Made by a program: the position numbers and the translations under genes. From an uncultured Prevotellaceae bacterium (lineage in GTDB: Bacteria; Bacteroidota; Bacteroidia; Bacteroidales; Bacteroidaceae), in NCBI GenBank assembly GCA_900318795.1, contig ONLU01000015.1, positions 1 through 46,585 on the forward strand: 46,585 bases of DNA, given 5' to 3'. The notes below the pieces were generated by a model. The model had not been told where the DNA came from and ran no database searches. It worked only from the letters and a program-made list of their open reading frames with translations. Each line of letters starts with the position of its first letter. Position 1 is the first letter of the stretch. Of the stretch, positions 43,400 to 46,585 are shown piece after piece.

Positions 43400-43929
43400 T
43401 TTTTCTGCTCCTTTTTCTTGTTTTTCTTGTTCTTGTTCTTGTTGCTGTTGTTGCTGCTGTTATTGCTGTTATTGCTGCTGTTGCTGTTGTTATTGTTGTT
43501 ATTGGGATAGGTGAACTTGCCCGTCACCTTTTCGTTGTACACCTGCGAATTGCTGCCCGCCTCGAAGTGGTTGTGTATCTCCATCGTCTGTGCGCGGCTG
43601 TCTGACTCCTGGTGCTGGCTGCTGGCCTCCTGCAGCTGGCGCCTCAATTCGTCCATCTCCTTCGCCTTCCGCTCCAGCTCCTCGCGCAGGGCGTCTGTCT
43701 CCCTCGACTTCTGCTCCAGCTCCTCGCGCAGGGCGTCTATCTCATCGTCCTTCCGCTCCAGCTCGTTGCGCAGGGAACTGTTCTCCGCGAGTATCTCCTC
43801 CGTAGCCTCCAGCACCTTCATCAGTCCGCCAATCCGCTGACCCTTCTCCTCCAGCCGCTCAGCCTCGCGTCTGAGCTCGCGCTCGGCATCTTTCTGCCAA
43901 GCCATCAAGTCTTGAATGTCTGTTTCCAT
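43372..43929 (-). CDS. 185-residue coiled-coil protein with NHFEAGSN motif and Asn/Lys tail
   Basis: I use the ATG at 43929 (METDIQDLM) rather than the upstream GTG. Residues ~10-110 are a long coiled coil with LREELE repeats. Then comes IHNHFEAGSNSQVYNEKVTGKF, matching the next protein. The tail is a low-complexity run of Asn/Ser followed by a very basic Lys/Asn end, coded by a TTG/CTG-type trinucleotide tract. No known family recognised. Confidence 0.7.
   Translation of the reverse strand: METDIQDLMAWQKDAERELRREAERLEEKGQRIGGLMKVLEATEEILAENSSLRNELERKDDEIDALREELEQKSRETDALREELERKAKEMDELRRQLQEASSQHQESDSRAQTMEIHNHFEAGSNSQVYNEKVTGKFTYPNNNNNNSNSSNNSNNSSNNSNKNKNKKNKKKEQKKWKKRSRKA
43411..43505. repeat. 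Trinucleotide tract coding the Asn/Ser/Lys tail
   Basis: TTG, CTG, ATT and CTT triplets in tandem over ~95 bases (plus strand). Whole-codon steps would change tail length without a frameshift. Confidence 0.8.
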
Positions 43930-43931
43930 CT

Positions 43932-43952
43932 TTTCACCTTTCACCTTTCACC
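43932..43952. repeat. Heptamer array (TTTCACC)3
   Basis: Three exact 7-bp units just upstream of the 185-residue gene start, also coding the C-terminus of the 32-residue peptide. Confidence 0.85.
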
Positions 43953-44032
43953 TTCTTAGCTTCGTTCACGTAATCATTCAGCAGGCTGCCCACGCTCGTG
44001 GCTACCAGAAAAAAAATAAATAGTCCTTCCAT
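43934..44032 (-). CDS. 32-residue single-helix membrane peptide
   Basis: A 32-residue ORF: MEGLFIFFLVATSVGSLL gives one membrane helix, then NDYVNEAKKVKGER. Its stop is 4 bases from the start of the 185-residue gene. It is first after the leftward promoter at 44075. Type I-toxin-like or holin-like roles are possible, but nothing proves them. Confidence 0.55.
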   Translation of the reverse strand: MEGLFIFFLVATSVGSLLNDYVNEAKKVKGER

Positions 44033-44074
44033 AGCATTATAATTTTTAGTTCGACTTTTTTTTGATTTCGGGTG

Positions 44075-44114
44075 CAAATATACAACATAGGGTGTACCAC
44101 AACGCGGTACACCC
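44075..44114 (-). promoter_or_regulatory. Leftward promoter with overlapping palindromic operator
   Basis: The -7 TATATTTG (CAAATATA on plus, 44075-44082) faces left. A perfect 9-bp inverted repeat, GGGTGTACC (44090-44098) and GGTACACCC (44106-44114), covers the -33 region. A TTG-equivalent CAA at 44100-44102 lies in its loop. Confidence 0.65.
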
Positions 44115-44134
44115 TCCTAACTTTTAACGTTATT

Positions 44135-44170
44135 TAAGGAGTTAGAGTACACACAAGAAACGTCCCTTTG
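44135..44170. repeat. 36-bp direct repeat, left of the toxin-antitoxin pair
   Basis: Begins TAAGGAGTTAGAGTACACAC and ends CGTCCCTTTG. It matches 44937-44973 with one substitution and one extra T. Confidence 0.9.
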
Positions 44171-44222
44171 ACCTAAAGGTACAAAGTGTGGCGATGCAAT
44201 GACTTATTTTTATCCTATTGTT

Positions 44223-44253
44223 TTGGCGGTATGGGAAATAATGCTTATCTTTG
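44223..44253 (+). promoter_or_regulatory. Toxin-antitoxin promoter (-33 TTG, -7 TATCTTTG)
   Basis: TTG at 44223-44225 and TATCTTTG at 44246-44253, 20-base spacer. The antitoxin ATG is 25 bases on. Confidence 0.8.
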
Positions 44254-44277
44254 CAGCAAATTCAATTAATTGCAATT

Positions 44278-44523
44278 ATGGAAGTAGCTATTAATTCACG
44301 ACTTTATCAGCAGGCTTCTGCCTACGCTCAGAAGCGAGGGTTGAACTTAACCACAGTCATAGAGAACTTCCTGATGCGTTTTGTTGGAACCAGCAAGAAC
44401 GCAACGGAGCAGGAAGTTCCAGATGTGGTGCAGAGTCTGCTGGGGGCTGGCGAAAAAGTTTCCGAAGACGATATGAACGCTCGCGAAGCGTATTATGAAT
44501 ACTTAGAGGAGAAGTACAAATGA
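44278..44523 (+). CDS. DUF6364-like antitoxin
   Basis: An 81-residue protein starting MEVAINSRLYQQASAYAQKRGLNLTTVIENFLMRF, a ribbon-helix-helix pattern as in antitoxins paired with PIN toxins. The ATG at 44278 follows the promoter; an upstream in-frame start would lie inside the -7 element. It overlaps the toxin gene by 4 bases (ATGA). Its base composition is more AT-rich than its neighbours, which suggests a separate origin. Confidence 0.85.
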   Translation: MEVAINSRLYQQASAYAQKRGLNLTTVIENFLMRFVGTSKNATEQEVPDVVQSLLGAGEKVSEDDMNAREAYYEYLEEKYK

Positions 44524-44930
44524 CACGTCTATTTCTGGATACCAATATCGTAGTGGATGTGTTGGAACGTCGTGAACCTTTCTGTCACGATGCTGTACGT
44601 TTGTTCACTATGGCTTACAACAAACAGGTACAGCTCGTCGTGTCACCTCTGACTTATTCAACGGCTTCCTTCTTACTTCGTAAACACGGTCCGGAAGGAG
44701 TTCGTAATCTGTTGTCTAACTTCCGCCAGCTTTCACGTGTTGCTACTACTAACGAACGAACTGTTGATGATTCGTTGGCTTCGCAGTTCAAAGATTTTGA
44801 GGATGCGATGCAATACTACACAGCTGTTAAGGCTAAGGCCGATATCATCATTACACGTAATGGGAAGGACTTCACAGCATCGAAACTTCCTGTGATGACA
44901 GCAACCGAATATCTTGCAACATTAGAATAA
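44520..44930 (+). CDS. PIN-domain toxin (VapC-like RNase)
   Basis: A 136-residue protein with the PIN start FLDTNIVVDVL (Asp7), middle acids in FEDAMQY (Glu94/Asp95) and the closing IITRNGKDF (Asp117). It is likely a Mg-dependent ribonuclease held in check by the preceding antitoxin. The pair lies between 36-bp direct repeats. The RNA target is unknown. Confidence 0.9.
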   Translation: MTRLFLDTNIVVDVLERREPFCHDAVRLFTMAYNKQVQLVVSPLTYSTASFLLRKHGPEGVRNLLSNFRQLSRVATTNERTVDDSLASQFKDFEDAMQYYTAVKAKADIIITRNGKDFTASKLPVMTATEYLATLE

Positions 44931-44936
44931 TTCGTA

Positions 44937-44973
44937 TAAGGAGTTAGAGTACACAAAAGAAACGTCCCTTTTG
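44937..44973. repeat. 36-bp direct repeat, right of the toxin-antitoxin pair
   Basis: Second copy of the repeat at 44135-44170. This copy also supplies the left arm and loop of the toxin terminator. Confidence 0.9.
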
Positions 44974-44982
44974 TGTACTTTT
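44948..44982 (+). terminator. Terminator after the toxin gene
   Basis: AGTACACAAAAG (44948-44959) pairs perfectly with CTTTTGTGTACT (44968-44979) around an 8-base loop, followed by T's. It may also block WYL read-through weakly. Confidence 0.85.
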
Positions 44983-44991
44983 GCGTTAAGG

Positions 44992-45891
44992 TTACTCCTT
45001 CCCGTATCTTTGCAGACTGGCGGATAATGCTTGTGCCATCTGCTGCCTAACCGACTCAGGTTCAAGCACTTCTATCCGTGCGCCGTGTGATAGCAGCTGA
45101 CCCAGAAAGTCCGCGGTAGGGCGCAAGTCCAGCGAAAAGTCGGCATAGTCTTCGCCGCGCCCTATCTCCCGCTGCGTGTGGTGCAGCGGCAGCGTGCGCA
45201 GATAGTCGGGCGTGGTGGCATAGGCGCGCACCACCACATGAGCCAGCGGAACAGGCATGGTCAGCACACCGAAGTATTCGGAAAAGTAGGCCTTCGGCGA
45301 GAATCCCCTCGGCATCCTGAACGGCTGCGTGGTCAGCTCGGCCTTCGTCATGCGGTCCAGAGCGTAGATGCGCATCTGGTCGTCGGCAGTGCGCGCCAGC
45401 AGGTACCAACGCTGGTGAAACAGCTTCAGCGCATACGGGCATACCACCTTCTCGTAGCCCGCAAGGCTGAACTTCTGGTAGCCTATCAGCAGGCGGCGGT
45501 TGCTCTTGATGGCTCGCACTATCAGCGACAGATACTCCATGCCGGCGGGCACATCCTCCAGCACCAAGCGGTCCTTCACCGCAGCGCTGTCTGCCAGGAT
45601 GCCGTGGACGGTCATCGTCGACAGCAGCCACGGCTGCAGACCGTCGTCAGACAGCACACGGGGGTTGCTGATGTAGTAGTGGTACGTCTTCTCCCTGCAC
45701 TCGATGACGACACCGAAGAGGTCTTGTATGGCCTCGCGGTACCTGTTGAACGACGAACGGGCCAGCGCATTGCCGTCCGCCATACAGTCGTCCACCCATC
45801 TCTTGTTCAGCTGGCTCAGCGTCATCGCGCCCTGCAGCCGCAGCGTGTTGATAATCCAGATATACTGCCTGAATAATTGTGCCTGTTTCAT
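44992..45891 (-). CDS. WYL-domain transcriptional regulator
   Basis: A 299-residue regulator. A helical/winged N-terminal region (about 1-85) precedes the WYL domain, seen in NRRLLIGYQKFSLAGYEKVVCPYALKLFHQRWYLLART. A WCX-like C-terminus has VVVRAYATTPDYLRTLPLHHTQREI. Such proteins often sense ligands or nucleic acid and control defence or mobile-element genes. The promoter abuts the GGTCA dyad element, so it may be controlled by or control that site (inference). Confidence 0.88.
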   Translation of the reverse strand: MKQAQLFRQYIWIINTLRLQGAMTLSQLNKRWVDDCMADGNALARSSFNRYREAIQDLFGVVIECREKTYHYYISNPRVLSDDGLQPWLLSTMTVHGILADSAAVKDRLVLEDVPAGMEYLSLIVRAIKSNRRLLIGYQKFSLAGYEKVVCPYALKLFHQRWYLLARTADDQMRIYALDRMTKAELTTQPFRMPRGFSPKAYFSEYFGVLTMPVPLAHVVVRAYATTPDYLRTLPLHHTQREIGRGEDYADFSLDLRPTADFLGQLLSHGARIEVLEPESVRQQMAQALSASLQRYGKE

Positions 45892-45968
45892 TCCGTTGCT
45901 GGTTTGTTGCCCGCCGTTTGTCCGGCCGTTGTCCGGCCTGATGCCGCCCCGCCGTGTGTGCGGGCATG

Positions 45969-46001
45969 CAAAGGTACAAAATTTTTGTCAAAAGTGGTCA
46001 A
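45969..46001 (-). promoter_or_regulatory. WYL gene promoter
   Basis: CAAAGGTA (45969-45976 on plus) is the -7. A CAA at 45999-46001, 22 bases away, may act as -33 and overlaps the first GGTCA unit of the dyad element. Confidence 0.6.
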
Positions 46002-46158
46002 AGTGGTCATGGTCATTTTGGTCAAAATCGATTTTCGGAAGGGCCATTTTTGTACTATAATATATAAATATATATATTATATATTATAGAATACTTTTCT
46101 TTCTTTCCATTTTCGATTTTGACCATTTTGACCATGACCATCATGACCACCTGTCACA
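45986..46158. repeat. Large dyad element: inverted GGTCA arrays around an AT palindrome
   Basis: GGTCA starts at 45996, 46005, 46011 and 46020. TGACC starts at 46120, 46129, 46135 and 46144. Both have spacing 9-6-9. Between them, CTATAATATATAA (46055-46067) pairs exactly with TTATATATTATAG (46077-46089). All three parts share one centre, 46072. Confidence 0.93.
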
Positions 46159-46174
46159 GCGTGGACCATGTGAT

Positions 46175-46227
46175 GTTGAACTTTGAACTGGACGAAGTCC
46201 GTTGAACTTTGAACTGGGCGTTAGCCC
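46175..46227. repeat. TTGAACT heptamers with mini-hairpins
   Basis: GTTGAACTTTGAACT precedes GGAC-GAA-GTCC (46190-46200) and again precedes GGGC-GTTA-GCCC (46216-46227). Same design as the cluster at 38681-38729. Confidence 0.85.
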
Positions 46228-46235
46228 GTTGAACT

Positions 46236-46277
46236 GGTCAAAGTGACCTTGGTCATTTTGGTCAAAATCGATTTTTC
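46236..46277. repeat. GGTCA array, copy C
   Basis: Units at 46236, a degenerate one at 46245, then 46251 and 46260 (9-6-9). The 12-bp palindrome AAAATCGATTTT follows, as in the left arm of the dyad element. Confidence 0.85.
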
Positions 46278-46340
46278 GGGAAATGAAAAAAAAATCGAAA
46301 AAAAGTGGGAAAAAATTCGTAGACCGCAACGAAATTTTCT

Positions 46341-46348
46341 TACCTTTG
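46341..46348 (+). promoter_or_regulatory. -7 element (TACCTTTG) for the HU-like gene
   Basis: TACCTTTG, about 200 bases before the ATG at 46550, implying a long leader. No -33 TTG at normal spacing. Confidence 0.6.
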
Positions 46349-46549
46349 CCACGTCGAACGATGAGCGCTCGATGTGCACCCCGGGCACGCAGCATTTTCT
46401 ATCAGGCCGGCGAGAAATTGCAACCTGCCCAGCGCGCAAAAACGGACGACGGAAGGAAGACGAAAAGGTAAAAAAATACCAATCGGAAAAAGGTAAAAAG
46501 AACTTACAAGCAAATGTTTAACTAAAAATTTAAAGAAAGGGAAAGATTT

Positions 46550-46585
46550 ATGGCAATCAAAGTGAAAGCAGTTGAGCGCAAGCTC
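46550..46585 (+). CDS. HU-like DNA-binding protein, start only
   Basis: Only 12 residues are inside the window: MAIKVKAVERKL. This start is typical of the Bacteroidales HU-related proteins found next to primase-like/DUF3987 and peptidoglycan-hydrolase cassettes (from memory). The gene runs off the right edge, so the rest cannot be checked. Confidence 0.6.
   Translation, partial: MAIKVKAVERKL

Larger units (their letters stand above)
45892..46549. other. Long intergenic region between the WYL and HU-like genes
   Basis: 658 bases with no convincing ORF. It contains the WYL promoter, the large dyad element, the TTGAACT mini-hairpins, a third GGTCA array and a ~200-base leader for the HU-like gene. 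Each is listed separately. Confidence 0.8.

Noticed and set aside
43088-43510. Plus-strand frame rich in Leu over the repeat tract
   Set aside because: It is the reverse of the Asn/Lys and Ala/Pro/Gln-rich coding tracts; composition is an artefact of triplet repeats.
46055-46089. Chromosomal oriC
   Set aside because: No dnaA gene or clear DnaA boxes nearby; the palindrome alone cannot support this call.
45996-46264. CRISPR or simple satellite in the GGTCA region
   Set aside because: Units are 5 bases with fixed 9-6-9 spacing and a dyad centre; no repeat-spacer pattern.
46141-46439. Minus-strand and plus-strand short ORFs in the HU-like leader
   Set aside because: No conserved pattern, and they cross the repeats and the promoter.
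38139-46585. Complete integrative element or prophage
   Set aside because: No integrase, relaxase, terminase, capsid or tRNA attachment site is visible; it can only be called an accessory cassette.
1-46585. tRNA or rRNA genes
   Set aside because: No cloverleaf with TTCGAATC-type T-loop and CCA end, and no rRNA core sequence was found by eye.

Overview
The window reads as a Bacteroidales chromosome, most likely Prevotella or a close relative (inference). Many genes are preceded by the Bacteroidetes promoter pair, a -33 TTG and a -7 TAnnTTTG about 20 bases apart. Several families are typical of the phylum: DUF4468, DUF4369-TlpA, DUF4293, a 'putative porin', BamD, an Rpb6-type omega and LemA next to a TPM protein. 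Clear Shine-Dalgarno sequences are largely absent.

Bases 1-38.1 kb are core genome in compact operons. These are: fabD - GH13 amylase - alaX; histidine kinase - exo/endonuclease; HU - a 29-residue basic protein - RNase G - glycosyltransferase; pyruvate kinase; lepA - Crp-like regulator; pheS - thiE-like - prs - tlpA - ispE; prfA - small membrane protein - pyrF; phoH - purC - ubiE/menG - aroE - TPM - lemA - purM; rluD-like - small membrane protein; DUF4468 - small membrane protein - porin - HD - menA; uvrB; bamD - rpoZ - DUF4293; and ilvC. Several small genes (29, 50, 55 and 67 residues) sit inside these operons with tight or ATGA-overlapping junctions. Three genes (the exo/endonuclease, menA and uvrB) end in imperfect tandem duplications that include the stop codon.

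Bases 38.1 kb to the end are accessory. On the minus strand, in transcription order, lie a 32-residue membrane peptide, two proteins sharing an NHFEAGSN motif, a small protein that may be OB-fold, a Rha-type antirepressor, an 803-residue primase-like/DUF3987 protein, an unknown 121-residue protein and an M15 peptidase. An antitoxin/PIN-toxin pair on the plus strand is bracketed by 36-bp direct repeats. A WYL regulator follows, and an HU-like gene runs off the end. No integrase, relaxase or transposase is visible.

The most unusual signals are non-coding. A dyad element at about 45986-46158 has two inverted arrays of four GGTCA units, each with 9-6-9 spacing, placed symmetrically around an AT-only-spacer palindrome centred on 46072. 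Two further copies of the array (about 46236-46285 and 39125-39160) sit beside mini-hairpins with GAA or GTAA/GTTA loops. A second theme is 7-bp-period repeats of many different motifs. They occur between genes and also inside the interdomain linkers of the primase-like and Rha-like proteins. A related 21-bp-period module appears in opposite orientations upstream of fabD and between prfA and purM.
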